DNA of 64,000 nucleotides, taken from Actinomadura sp. K4S16. GTDB taxonomy: Bacteria > Actinomycetota > Actinomycetes > Streptosporangiales > Streptosporangiaceae. A program made the translations under genes and the position numbers. How positions within the stretch are numbered: position 1 is the stretch's first letter; each line of letters starts with the position of its first letter. The notes beneath the pieces are model-generated. The model worked only from the letters and a program-made list of their open reading frames with translations. It searched no databases and was not told the DNA's origin. The stretch is from assembly GCF_008327685.1 (NCBI RefSeq), contig NZ_BDDE01000012.1, positions 124,001 to 188,000 of the forward strand, written 5' to 3'. Positions 17,096 through 26,309 of this stretch are shown here, piece by piece.

Positions 17096-17515
17096 TCAAG
17101 AAACCCACAGCGGAGGCGATTGGCAACGGTGAGCTTCCGCTAGACGAGACCAATCGGCTGTAGGCGCCCATGCAACAAAAGGAATGCCACCCGCCAGGGG
17201 CCCACTTCGGGACGAGCGGGCTTCTCGCCACCGTCTCGCTTCCCTGAGCCTGAGCGCGTGACGAAGGTCTGTGTGCCCGTCCTGCTCCATCACGGCTCGT
17301 GAGTAGCCCGGCAACAGCGGACGGCCACGCAGCTGATGGCAGGGAAAGCCGGTGGTGAGGTAGCGGGCTCGACAGGCATCCTCGTCCTGACCACGCTTGC
17401 GGACGGCGCCGAGTTCATCGGCGAACTCAAGAAATTTGGCTCCCTCGGCTAGGGCCCACCGCTGGGGAGAAGGTTGTCCTACCACGGCGCAGACGGCCCG
17501 CCGAAGCGAACTCAC
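17096..17515 (-). CDS. Uncertain open reading frame, unrecognised
   Basis: A possible 139-residue frame from GTG 17515. The central part (LAEGAKFLEFADELGAVRKRGQDEDACRARYLTT read in pieces) has a protein-like amino-acid balance and G/C-ending codons, but no motif or family was recognised and the ribosome site is weak. It sits in a 970-bp region of lower GC between the hairpin cluster and the HNH gene, so it may be a fragment of a lost mobile gene. On the plus strand a 43-codon frame at 17012-17143 with AAGGAAGAG upstream is an alternative. Confidence 0.22.
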   Translation of the reverse strand: MSSLRRAVCAVVGQPSPQRWALAEGAKFLEFADELGAVRKRGQDEDACRARYLTTGFPCHQLRGRPLLPGYSRAVMEQDGHTDLRHALRLREARRWREARSSRSGPLAGGIPFVAWAPTADWSRLAEAHRCQSPPLWVS

Positions 17516-17735
17516 CTTTTCTTTGAGAAGGACCAATTGACGAGTTATCCCCCTAAGACGTGTCCGCGATCCAGGCAGGTTTGGTGGTATTTGTGCTTTG
17601 GTGGGCGTGCCGCCAAACCGAAACGCCCGTCTCGTCCCATGAGCCTGATTGGCTCTTAAATTGATCAAGCTGCACCTATCTTGGTGGTGACAGTAATCAG
17701 CCTCCGATCTCGCGTCTGTTCGCCCACTAGTTCGA

Positions 17736-17741
17736 TATACT
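17736..17741 (+). promoter_or_regulatory. TATACT -10 box of the DUF222/HNH gene
   Basis: TATACT ends 6 nt before ATG 17748, the spacing expected for a leaderless transcript. There is no ribosome site before this ATG. Confidence 0.55.
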
Positions 17742-17747
17742 CTGTGT

Positions 17748-19469
17748 ATGTGTTCGGTTACGGGTATGGATTTCGGTGTGGCGTCCACGCAGGAGTTGGT
17801 GGACGCCGCTGCCGCGATCGCCGCCGAACTCGCTGCCCGTCCCGCGCCCGAGTCGGCTGCGGTGTGCATGGAGCTCGCCGAGACGTTAGCGGCGGCGTCG
17901 GACGCCCATGAGGCCGCGTTGGCCGGGTTCGTCGCCCGCGTGGACGCGGCAGGTGAGACGCGCCGCTGGGGGTTGCCGTCCACGCAGGCGTGGCTGCGGT
18001 CGCGGCTGGGCATGCGCGATGCCCGCGCCAAGGAGCGCGTCACGCTGGCCCGGCAGCTCCATCGGCTTCCTGTGGTCACCGAGCTCCTGGCCAGAGGTGA
18101 GTTGTCCTGCGGCTACGCCGCCACGGTCGCCGACGCCGTGGCCCGCCTCGACGATGACGACTGCGCCAAGGCCGAAACGCTGCTGCTGGACATGATCGGC
18201 CAGGGCTTCTCGCCCGGGAAGGTCGCCGCGTTCGGCCGCCGCATCCGGGAGGTGATCGCCGAACGCGACGGCTGCGAGGAGCCACCTGAGGAGGTGCAGC
18301 GCGGGTACGAGCGGTCCTGGATCGACTCCACCCGCTCGCTGGACGGCGGCCGCTACGTCAAGGGCTGGCTGAACGCCGAGGACGCCGCCGTCTGGGACGG
18401 GACGCTGGGTCCGCTGGCCAAGCCGGCCGGGCCCGACGACCACCGCGACCTGCCCGAGCGCACCGCCGCCGCACTGAGCAGCGTGCTGTCGGGCGGGCAC
18501 AAGGCCACCAAGGTCACCGTCGTCTGCGACCTGGACACCCTGACCGGCGGCCAGGCACAGGCGAGGTTGACCGACGGGACACCGATTCCTGCACCGCAGG
18601 CCCGCCGCATTGCTTTGGCGGCCGGAGTCTCACCCCTGCTGTTGGGGAACGGGAACGCGCCGCTGTATCTGGGGCACAAGGTCCGCTTCGCCACCGCCGC
18701 CCAGCGCCAGGTTCTGGAGACGCTGTACTCGACCTGCGCGGTGCGGGGCTGCGAGGTGCCCGGGACGCTGTGCGAGGTCGACCACGTCAACGGATGGGCC
18801 CTGGGCGACAGCCCCACCGACATCGACAAACTCGCCCTGTGCTGCGGATGGCACAACCGCTACAAACACACCCACCCCCAACACATCCACACCACCCACG
18901 ACCCCACCACCGGCCGCTACACCTACCGACTCCACCCACCCGGCACACCAACAACCCACCCACCCACCACCAACCCACGAACAGCCCACCCACCCACCAC
19001 CAACCCACGAACAGCCCAGCCACGAACAGCCGAGCCATGGGAAGTCGAGTCATGGACGGCTGAGCCTTGGACGGCCGAGCCGCGACCAAGCGAGCGGCGA
19101 GTAGCTGAGCCGCGGACGGTCGAGCTGCGAGCCACCGCGCCGCGAGCCACTGACCCGCGGACGGTCGACCCGCGGACGGTCGAGCCCCGGACCGTCGAGC
19201 CGCGGACCGTCGAGCCGCGGACCGTCGAGCCGCGGACCGTCGAGCCGCGCGCCACCGGGGCGCGAGCCACCGCGCCGCGAGCCACTGACCCGCGGACCGT
19301 CGAGCCGCGGACGGTCGACCCGCGGACGGTCGACCCGCGGACTGTCGAGCCGCGCGCCACCGGGGCGCGCGCCACCGGGGCGCGAACCACCGGGGCGCGA
19401 ACCACCGGGGCGCGGACCACCGAGCCGCGACCAAGCGAGCCATCCACGACCATCCACTGGGCCGCTTGA
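17748..19469 (+). CDS. DUF222 / 13E12-type HNH endonuclease domain protein
   Basis: A 573-residue protein. Residues 1-300 are the DUF222 helical region (STQELVDAAAAIAAEL; ETRRWGLPSTQAWLRSRLGM). At about 330-375 lies the HNH domain with CAVRGCEVPGTLCEVDHVNGW and LCCGWHNRYKH, giving the zinc cysteines and the catalytic DH/N/H residues. Such genes are multicopy in actinobacteria and are often linked to mobile DNA; their role is unknown. From about residue 400 the tail is an EPRTV-type pentapeptide repeat with no relation to the family, made by a 15-bp DNA repeat. The start at 17748 is favoured by the TATACT box; ATG 17766 is the alternative. Confidence 0.85.
   Translation: MCSVTGMDFGVASTQELVDAAAAIAAELAARPAPESAAVCMELAETLAAASDAHEAALAGFVARVDAAGETRRWGLPSTQAWLRSRLGMRDARAKERVTLARQLHRLPVVTELLARGELSCGYAATVADAVARLDDDDCAKAETLLLDMIGQGFSPGKVAAFGRRIREVIAERDGCEEPPEEVQRGYERSWIDSTRSLDGGRYVKGWLNAEDAAVWDGTLGPLAKPAGPDDHRDLPERTAAALSSVLSGGHKATKVTVVCDLDTLTGGQAQARLTDGTPIPAPQARRIALAAGVSPLLLGNGNAPLYLGHKVRFATAAQRQVLETLYSTCAVRGCEVPGTLCEVDHVNGWALGDSPTDIDKLALCCGWHNRYKHTHPQHIHTTHDPTTGRYTYRLHPPGTPTTHPPTTNPRTAHPPTTNPRTAQPRTAEPWEVESWTAEPWTAEPRPSERRVAEPRTVELRATAPRATDPRTVDPRTVEPRTVEPRTVEPRTVEPRTVEPRATGARATAPRATDPRTVEPRTVDPRTVDPRTVEPRATGARATGARTTGARTTGARTTEPRPSEPSTTIHWAA
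19014..19440 (+). repeat. 15-bp in-frame tandem array forming the HNH protein tail
   Basis: About 28 units related to GAGCCGCGGACCGTC encode EPRTV/DPRTV/GARAT/APRAT. Blocks of units are themselves repeated (a DPRTV-EPRTV block and a GARAT-APRAT block each occur twice), which shows repeated segmental duplication. The unit length keeps the frame open to the stop. Confidence 0.92.
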
Positions 19470-20287
19470 TGGTCGTTTCGTTTGGTGTGCTCGAGGGTGC
19501 TTCGTCGTGACGATGATGGAGCGCTCAGGGCAGACGAGGTTGTGGGAGTCGTTTCAGCGGGCGGTGCCACCTGCACCGACGCGTCCGCAGGGTGGTGTGG
19601 GCGGCGCCGCGCCGCTGATCGAGAGGTGGTGGATGCGGCCGTGTTCCGGCCCACCACCGGTTGCGCCAAGCGGTAGGGCCTGCGTCTTGCTCGTCTCGGA
19701 GGCCTTTATGGTGCGCGCCAGAGTACGGCCGACCCCTACGCGGTCGCTGTCTTCTGATTGGGCGCATTCGTGGTCAGGGCATGTCGCCTGGCGCCCCATG
19801 CTTCTTGCGTTGCTCACTGACTCGGGACGCGTGGGACTGCTGCCCTATCAGTGCTAGGCGGCCAGCGGCGGGACACCGTGGCTGCGTAGGCGCCCGGGAC
19901 GGTGGGGGCCGGCGCCTCGGCCGCGGCGGTGATGTGGGCGGATCCGGGGCGTTGCCGACGGCCGGGGCGGATAGCGCCTTGTCCTTGGTCTTGGCCGGGT
20001 CCGTGATGGCCGTGCGCGCGGCCCGCTGCGCAGCTCGATCAGCCCGTTCCAGCGTTCTTTGCGGAACCGTGCGATCCACTTGTGCGGCGCCGTGCTGGGA
20101 CGCCATTCGGTCGGCCATGGCCTAGTGCACCTAGGTTGCGGCAAGACCTGCACCCGAGCTCTGCTTCGACTCGTCCGACCACCGTCTCAGCCCCCTTCCG
20201 CCAGGCTCGCGACGACACATGTAGGAGCACAGGATTTTCACCCCGCGAGAATCAGCAGGCATGCGCGTGAGTGAGAGCGGAGAGTGT
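19470..20287. other. 818-bp region without an intact gene
   Basis: Only a decayed transposase fragment on the minus strand (about 19990-20125) is recognisable. The remaining sequence has no frame with family-like protein, and base composition is lower in G and C than in the neighbours. It is probably a mobile-element graveyard between the HNH gene and a frameshifted small gene. Confidence 0.45.
19990..20125 (-). pseudogene. IS630-family transposase fragment (helix-turn-helix)
   Basis: The minus-strand translation reads HKWIARFRKERWNGLIELRSGP, matching the second helix-turn-helix of IS630-type transposases (VxKWRxRFxExGLxGLxDxPRxG). The frame then breaks and the continuation (AITDPAK) appears in another frame, after which similarity is lost. 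No DDE domain or terminal repeats were found, so this is a relic. Confidence 0.42.
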
Positions 20288-20586
20288 ATGACGCTTCAGG
20301 AGTTGATCAGTCGGCTGACTGCGGCAGATGACAGCCTTACCGTCTACGCCAGCGAACCCTGGTCCGCGCACAGCGACGCCGTAGCCGTCGTCAATGCCGA
20401 TGGCACAACCCGACCCGACCAACAGGGGCGGGCCTACCTGTTGGAAGCGTCCTGGTCCGCGACGTCCTGGGAGTCTGGAGCAGCCACAATGGCGGAGCCG
20501 CTCCCTCGCCGCAGGAGGCCTGCCAGGCCGTCGTCTACTACGCCGAAAACGATGCATACCTGTTCCCGGACGACGAGCTGACTTGA
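20288..20586 (+). pseudogene. Frameshifted small protein gene (DUF7716-like)
   Basis: Frame one runs MTLQELISRLTAADDSLTVY to RAYLLEA (about 54 codons). Protein-like sequence then continues in another frame as VLVRDVLGVWSSHNGG and ends QAVVYYAENDAYLFPDDELT at a TGA (20584-20586). Joining the two needs one inserted base near 20446-20449, which would restore an intact product of about 99 residues ending in the acidic C-terminus. The similarity to DUF7716-type proteins is from memory of their shape. It could be a true pseudogene or a sequencing error. Confidence 0.62.
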
Positions 20587-20710
20587 TCAGAACGTAGAGG
20601 CACCGGCGCCAGGGAAACCAGCGGTGAGTGCGTCGTTACGACGCCTTGTGCAGGCCGGGGTGGGTCTGCACGATCCCTCATGGAGACGCCGGGGCGCTAA
20701 CCGCACCTCG

Positions 20711-21172
20711 TCACGGATGGGGTGTGGGGTCAGGGGTGACAGGGGCCAGGATCACTACCGGGATTTCGCGGTCGGAGGCGGCCTGGTAGCTGTCGTACAG
20801 GGGGAAGATCGAGGCCATTCGGGCCCATAGCGGTGGTTTCTCCTGCGGGGTGGCGGTGCGGGCCTGGGCGGTGAAGGTGTCGGCTCCGAGTTGCACGGCC
20901 ACCTGCGGGTGTGCGGTGAGGTTGAGGTACCAGGTGGGAGGCTGGACGGCTCCGGCGTTGGAGGCCACCAGCAGGTAGCGGTCCTCGTCTCGGCCGTAGA
21001 TCAGTGCGGTGCGGCGCAGTCGGCCGGACCGGCGGCCTCGCGTGGTGAGCAGCAGCGTAGGCCAGCCCCGGTAGAGGTGGCCCTGGGCGCCGTCGGTTTC
21101 GAGGTAGGCGCGGATGTGGTCGGCGACCCAGGGGGTCGGGCTGTCGTGGATCTCCTCGCCGGGTGCGGTCAT
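20711..21172 (-). CDS. Deazaflavin (F420)-dependent nitroreductase family protein
   Basis: A 153-residue split-barrel protein of the Ddn type. LLLTTRGRRSGRLRRTALIYGRDED read in parts (about 40-64) is the family signature for F420 binding, followed by WYLNLTAHPQVAVQLG. Members use reduced F420 to reduce quinones or nitro compounds. It overlaps the upstream membrane-protein gene by ATGA (21169-21172), so the two form an operon that is divergent from the MarR gene. The MarR-type operators between them probably govern expression. Confidence 0.85.
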   Translation of the reverse strand: MTAPGEEIHDSPTPWVADHIRAYLETDGAQGHLYRGWPTLLLTTRGRRSGRLRRTALIYGRDEDRYLLVASNAGAVQPPTWYLNLTAHPQVAVQLGADTFTAQARTATPQEKPPLWARMASIFPLYDSYQAASDREIPVVILAPVTPDPTPHP

Positions 21173-21618
21173 CGCTCACTCCCGGTGCCGGCGCGGCGGG
21201 AGGTGGCCGTCCGCCAGAAGACGGGGATGAGAATGGCCCCGACGGCCACGTGGGTGAGGGCCAGCACCGCTTTGCTTCCCCCGGAGGCCTGTACGCCGAT
21301 GATGGGCAGGAACGACAGCGCGAGCACGATCAGGGCGGCGTTGGTCCAGATCCGAGCCGCGAGTGGCGTTACCCGCTCCAGTGCGGCGAGTGCGGCCCAG
21401 CCGAGCAGCGACGGGGCCAGTGCGAAGACGCCGATGGCGGCCGCTCCCAGGTCCCGCGGCTCCTGGCCCTTCTGCTGGACGACCAGGTCATGGCCCAGCA
21501 GCGGCTCCCCGATCGCCCAGATGGCCAGTGCGGCCGCGACCGCGCCCGCCACTGCGAGTGCCCGCGCACGCCGCGGACTTCCGAGGTCGGCGCGGCCGCC
21601 CGTGCTCAGTTGCGTCAT
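21169..21618 (-). CDS. Four-helix membrane protein (DUF6069-like)
   Basis: A 149-residue protein with four hydrophobic segments (about 19-37, 59-80, 88-107, 118-136) and a charged C-terminus. DUF6069 proteins of actinobacteria have this size and topology and their function is unknown. It is the first gene of a two-gene operon with the F420-type reductase. ATG 21618 follows a ribosome site AAGGAG (read on the minus strand). Confidence 0.7.
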   Translation of the reverse strand: MTQLSTGGRADLGSPRRARALAVAGAVAAALAIWAIGEPLLGHDLVVQQKGQEPRDLGAAAIGVFALAPSLLGWAALAALERVTPLAARIWTNAALIVLALSFLPIIGVQASGGSKAVLALTHVAVGAILIPVFWRTATSRRAGTGSER

Positions 21619-21646
21619 CTCGAAGGCTCCTTCAGCTGCTTGATAG

Positions 21647-21722
21647 TTAAGTTTCTAAAGTTCTTTGGGGCAGGCGGGGAGCGTAGCACTTACTTCAGTA
21701 GCTAAACAATTAAGCGACTTAA
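21647..21722. promoter_or_regulatory. Two MarR-type operator candidates in the divergent promoter
   Basis: TTAAG-cga-CTTAA (21710-21722) is a perfect inverted repeat lying about 20 bp upstream of the MarR start. TTAAG-ttt-CTAAA (21647-21659) is a near copy next to the other operon's start. The AT-rich sites stand out from the GC-rich surroundings. By position they fit autoregulation and control of the membrane protein/reductase operon. Confidence 0.6.
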
Positions 21723-21742
21723 GTGACGGCTATGCTGGCCGC

Positions 21743-22228
21743 ATGAGTCTCGATGCCGACGCCGCCGCCGAGACCGGCGCAGGTTCCGACGGGGATGCGG
21801 TCGTAGCGGAGTTGAGTGCCCTGGTCTTCGAGGTCACCGGGCGGTTGCGGGCCCAGTTCAACGCCGCCGCGGCGGAGCTCGGCCTTCCTCCGGCCCAGGC
21901 GCTCGTCCTGACCAACCTGTCCGGACCCGCCCCGATGCGTCAGCTTGCCGACTGGCTGTCATGTGAGCCGTCGAACGTCACCGGCATCGTCGACGGTCTG
22001 GAGGGCCGCGGCCTGGTGACGCGGCAGCCCGCGCCGGGTGACCGCCGCGTCAAGCACGTGGTGCTCACCGAGGCAGGTGAGCGCAAACGTCGGGAGTTGC
22101 GTTCCAGCGCCCACGCGCTGGCCACGACCTTTTTTGAAATGCCCGGCCCCGACCAGAAGCACCTCCGTGACCTGCTGGCGCGCGTCTTGACCGGCCCTCC
22201 GGTGAGCGCGGATGCCGAATCCGGCTGA
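21743..22228 (+). CDS. MarR family transcriptional regulator
   Basis: A 161-residue protein with a winged helix (about 65-115). MRQLADWLSCEPSNVTGIVDGLEGRGLVTR read in two halves is the recognition helix region, and PGDRRVKHVVLTEAGE is the wing, both canonical for MarR. The family responds to phenolic or oxidative signals and represses adjacent genes. It is divergent from the DUF6069/F420-reductase pair, with two AT-rich inverted repeats between. The start is ATG 21743; the upstream open frame lies over the operator and is not protein-like. Confidence 0.9.
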   Translation: MSLDADAAAETGAGSDGDAVVAELSALVFEVTGRLRAQFNAAAAELGLPPAQALVLTNLSGPAPMRQLADWLSCEPSNVTGIVDGLEGRGLVTRQPAPGDRRVKHVVLTEAGERKRRELRSSAHALATTFFEMPGPDQKHLRDLLARVLTGPPVSADAESG

Positions 22229-22257
22229 GGCGCGGAGCCTTTGCGCCGCGCCGCGGG

Positions 22258-23250
22258 TCACCTCGGAGGCAGGACGTGTCCTTGCGGCCTGGTGCGGAAG
22301 GTGCGGCGGTAGGCGCCCGGTGTCGTGCCCAGGGTGTTGAGGAAGCGTCTGCGGAGGTTGGTGGCCGAGGAGAGTCCGGTGCGCCTGGCGATGGCGTCCA
22401 AGGGAAGGTCGGAGGACTCCAGTAGGTCTTGTGCCGCGGCGATGCGCTGGGCGAGCAGCCACTGCCCCGGGCTGGTTCCGAGTTGCTCGGCGAACCGGCG
22501 GGCGAGGGTGCGCGTGGATACGCCCGCGTGTGCGGCCATGCTCTCGATGGTCACCGGTTCGCCGAGCCGCTCGGCGATCCAGTCCAGCAGGGGTGCCAGC
22601 GTGCCGTCGATCTGGGCGGGGCGCGGCGGTGCCGAGTACTGCAGCTGGCCGCCCTCGCGGTGGGGCGGCATGACCATGGTCCGTGCGACATGAGCGGCGT
22701 AGCGGGCACCCTGGTCGCTGCGGATCAGGTGCATGCACAGGTCTATGCCGGCTCCGGCTCCGGCGCTGGTGGCGACGTCTCCGTGGTCCACGTACAGGAC
22801 ATCCGGGTCGACCTGGACGTGCGGGAAGCTTGTGGCGAGTTCGTCCGCCAGGCCCCAGTGGGTGGTCGCCTTCCGTCCGTCCAGCAGGCCCGCGTGTGCC
22901 AAGGCGAAGGCGCCGGAGCAGATGCTGACCACTCGGGTGCCGCGGGCATGGGCGCGGCGCAGGGCTTGGACGACCGCGGGGGACGGCGGTCTGTCAGCGG
23001 GCAGCCAACCCGGGACGATCACGGTGTCGGCCGCGTCGAGCGCGTCCAGCCCGTCGGTCACGATCATGTCGTACCCGGCCAGCGTGGCTACGGGGCCGGG
23101 GTGCTCCGTGCACACGCCGAAGGTGTACCGGACTGGAAGCCCGGCCCGCTCGATGCCGAACATCTGCGCCGCGCAGCCGAGTTCGAAAGTCGATTGGGGT
23201 GGACGTACGAATGCCGCCACGCGATGCATGGCATGAAAGTACCGCAACAT
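22258..23250 (-). CDS. GlxA-type regulator (DJ-1/PfpI domain plus AraC HTH)
   Basis: A 330-residue protein. The N-terminal DJ-1/PfpI amidase-like domain (about 9-170) has the nucleophile-elbow Cys in VSICSGAFALA and the ATTHWGLADEL motif. The C-terminal AraC domain (about 215-315) has two helix-turn-helix units (TIESMAAHAGVSTRTLARRF; PLDAIARRTGLSSATNLRRRF). Such regulators activate neighbouring catabolic or detoxification genes. The start at 23250 or the ATG at 23229 (MHRVAAFV) is possible. It is divergent from the cupin gene (50 bp), its probable target. Confidence 0.9.
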   Translation of the reverse strand: MLRYFHAMHRVAAFVRPPQSTFELGCAAQMFGIERAGLPVRYTFGVCTEHPGPVATLAGYDMIVTDGLDALDAADTVIVPGWLPADRPPSPAVVQALRRAHARGTRVVSICSGAFALAHAGLLDGRKATTHWGLADELATSFPHVQVDPDVLYVDHGDVATSAGAGAGIDLCMHLIRSDQGARYAAHVARTMVMPPHREGGQLQYSAPPRPAQIDGTLAPLLDWIAERLGEPVTIESMAAHAGVSTRTLARRFAEQLGTSPGQWLLAQRIAAAQDLLESSDLPLDAIARRTGLSSATNLRRRFLNTLGTTPGAYRRTFRTRPQGHVLPPR

Positions 23251-23300
23251 GTCTTTCCTGACACTCGGCCGGGTGCGGTGCCGATCGCCAGCTTTGTCCT

Positions 23301-23687
23301 ATGACTACGAGACGTCCTATGGCTGTCGAACGCCCCGTGAGCGCGGAAAGCCCTGTGACTGCGGAGGACGGTGCGTCCGGCTACGTGTGGTCCACCGTTC
23401 AGGACGCCCCAGTCCGTGAGCTCTTCCCGGGCATCCGGCTGCGGCCGCTGTGGAAGGGGGACAACGGCGCGAAGGCCTTCGTCCTGCAGATGGACCCGAA
23501 CACGTGTTGGGAAGGGGTCGACGTCCACGATCCAGGTCCTGAGGAGGTCTTCGTGGTCTCCGGAACCTTCAACGACGGCGACCGGGACTACCCGGCCGGC
23601 TCGTTCATCCATGCCCCGGCGGGCTCTTCCCACGTCCCGCAGACGTCGACCGGCTGCACCCTGTTCCTCTTCTATCCGGAAGGCTGA
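23301..23687 (+). CDS. Cupin-domain protein (ChrR-like)
   Basis: A 128-residue single cupin. WEGVDVHDPGPEEVFVVSG is motif 1 with its metal-ligand His and Glu, and YPAGSFIHAPAGSSH is motif 2. This resembles the C-terminal cupin of ChrR anti-sigma factors, although the zinc-binding anti-sigma domain is absent. The first 25 residues are a variable leader. It is divergent from the GlxA-type regulator. The substrate is unknown; a small dioxygenase or a binding protein are both possible. Confidence 0.8.
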   Translation: MTTRRPMAVERPVSAESPVTAEDGASGYVWSTVQDAPVRELFPGIRLRPLWKGDNGAKAFVLQMDPNTCWEGVDVHDPGPEEVFVVSGTFNDGDRDYPAGSFIHAPAGSSHVPQTSTGCTLFLFYPEG

Positions 23688-23701
23688 AAGCCCGGCCGAG
23701 G

Positions 23702-25408
<1,707 letters not shown>

Positions 25409-25465
25409 GGGGCCTCCGAGTCATCCACGGGCCTCCGAGTCATCCGTGGTCTCCTTCCAAGTTCT

Positions 25466-25503
25466 TAGAGCTGAACTCTAGTGATGAACTCTAGAGATAT
25501 ACT
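25466..25503. promoter_or_regulatory. TetR operator candidates overlapping a leaderless promoter
   Basis: TAGAG-ctgaa-CTCTA (25466-25480) and the palindrome CTCTAGAG (25489-25496) are joined by a 13-bp direct repeat of TGAACTCTAG. TATACT (25498-25503) is 6 nt before the TetR ATG. A repressor bound here would cover the -10/-35 region, which fits autorepression and control of the divergent methyltransferase gene. Confidence 0.65.
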
Positions 25504-25509
25504 CCGGCC

Positions 25510-26139
25510 ATGGAGACCGTCAAGCGGCCGGACAAGCGGGCCGAGCGTTCGCGGCGCACCCGGGAGAAGGTCATCGAGGCGGCGCGGGAGCTGTTCGTCG
25601 CGCACGGCTACGGGGCGACGAGCCTGCAGGAGGTCGCCGACCGGGCGGGGGTGGCCGTCCAGACGGTGTACTTCGTCTTCGGCAACAAGCGCGCGCTGTT
25701 CAAGGACGTCGTGGACACGTCCATTGCCGGGGACGCCGAGCCGGTCGCCACCATGGAGCGGGAGTGGTTCCGCGCCGCCTGCGCCGAGCCCACCGCGGCC
25801 AGCCAACTTCGGACGCACGTGCACGGCACCGGCGAGATCCTCGGCCGGGTCGCCCCGATCCTGCCGATGATCGCGGCTGCCGGCGCCGCCGATCCGCAGA
25901 TCGCCGCGCAATGGCCCGACGACCCCGACCCGCGCTACACCGTGCACCGCGCCGCCGCCGAAGCACTGGTCGCCAAGCCCGACGCCCGCCCCGGCGTCTC
26001 CGCCGATATGGCGGCCGACCTGCTGTTCGGCCTGCTCAGCCCGCAGCTGTACCTGCTTTTCGTTCAGGACCGCGGCTGGACGCCGGACGCCTGGGAGGAG
26101 TGGGCCCGCACCACCTTGGCCGCTCAGCTATGCGGCTGA
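25510..26139 (+). CDS. TetR family transcriptional regulator
   Basis: A 209-residue protein. The N-terminal helix-turn-helix (about 14-60) reads TREKVIEAARELFVAHGYGATSLQEVA in two pieces, then VQTVYFVFGNKRALF, the family signature. The C-terminal ligand-binding part is not assignable. A TATACT box and AT-rich inverted repeats precede the ATG; there is no ribosome site, so translation is probably leaderless. It is divergent from the double methyltransferase gene. After its stop a 10-bp GCGGCTGAGT-like unit is repeated five times (26129-26180). Confidence 0.9.
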   Translation: METVKRPDKRAERSRRTREKVIEAARELFVAHGYGATSLQEVADRAGVAVQTVYFVFGNKRALFKDVVDTSIAGDAEPVATMEREWFRAACAEPTAASQLRTHVHGTGEILGRVAPILPMIAAAGAADPQIAAQWPDDPDPRYTVHRAAAEALVAKPDARPGVSADMAADLLFGLLSPQLYLLFVQDRGWTPDAWEEWARTTLAAQLCG

Positions 26140-26309
26140 GTGCGGTTGAGCGCAGTTGAGCGCGGCTGAATCCGGCTGAGCGAATACCGGGGTGCCCGCG
26201 GAGCGCGTGATGATCATGCCGGCGTGGACGACTCGCGGATCGTGGACGACTTACGGATCAGGCCGCGCACCCGCTCCTGCTTGCCGCCGGACGACCTTCC
26301 GGCGCCGAG

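Noticed and set aside
16582..17163. 193- and 188-codon plus-strand frames over the hairpin cluster
   Set aside because: They read through the palindromes as low-complexity sequence and have no start context; only the small 17012 frame has a ribosome site and it remains unsupported.
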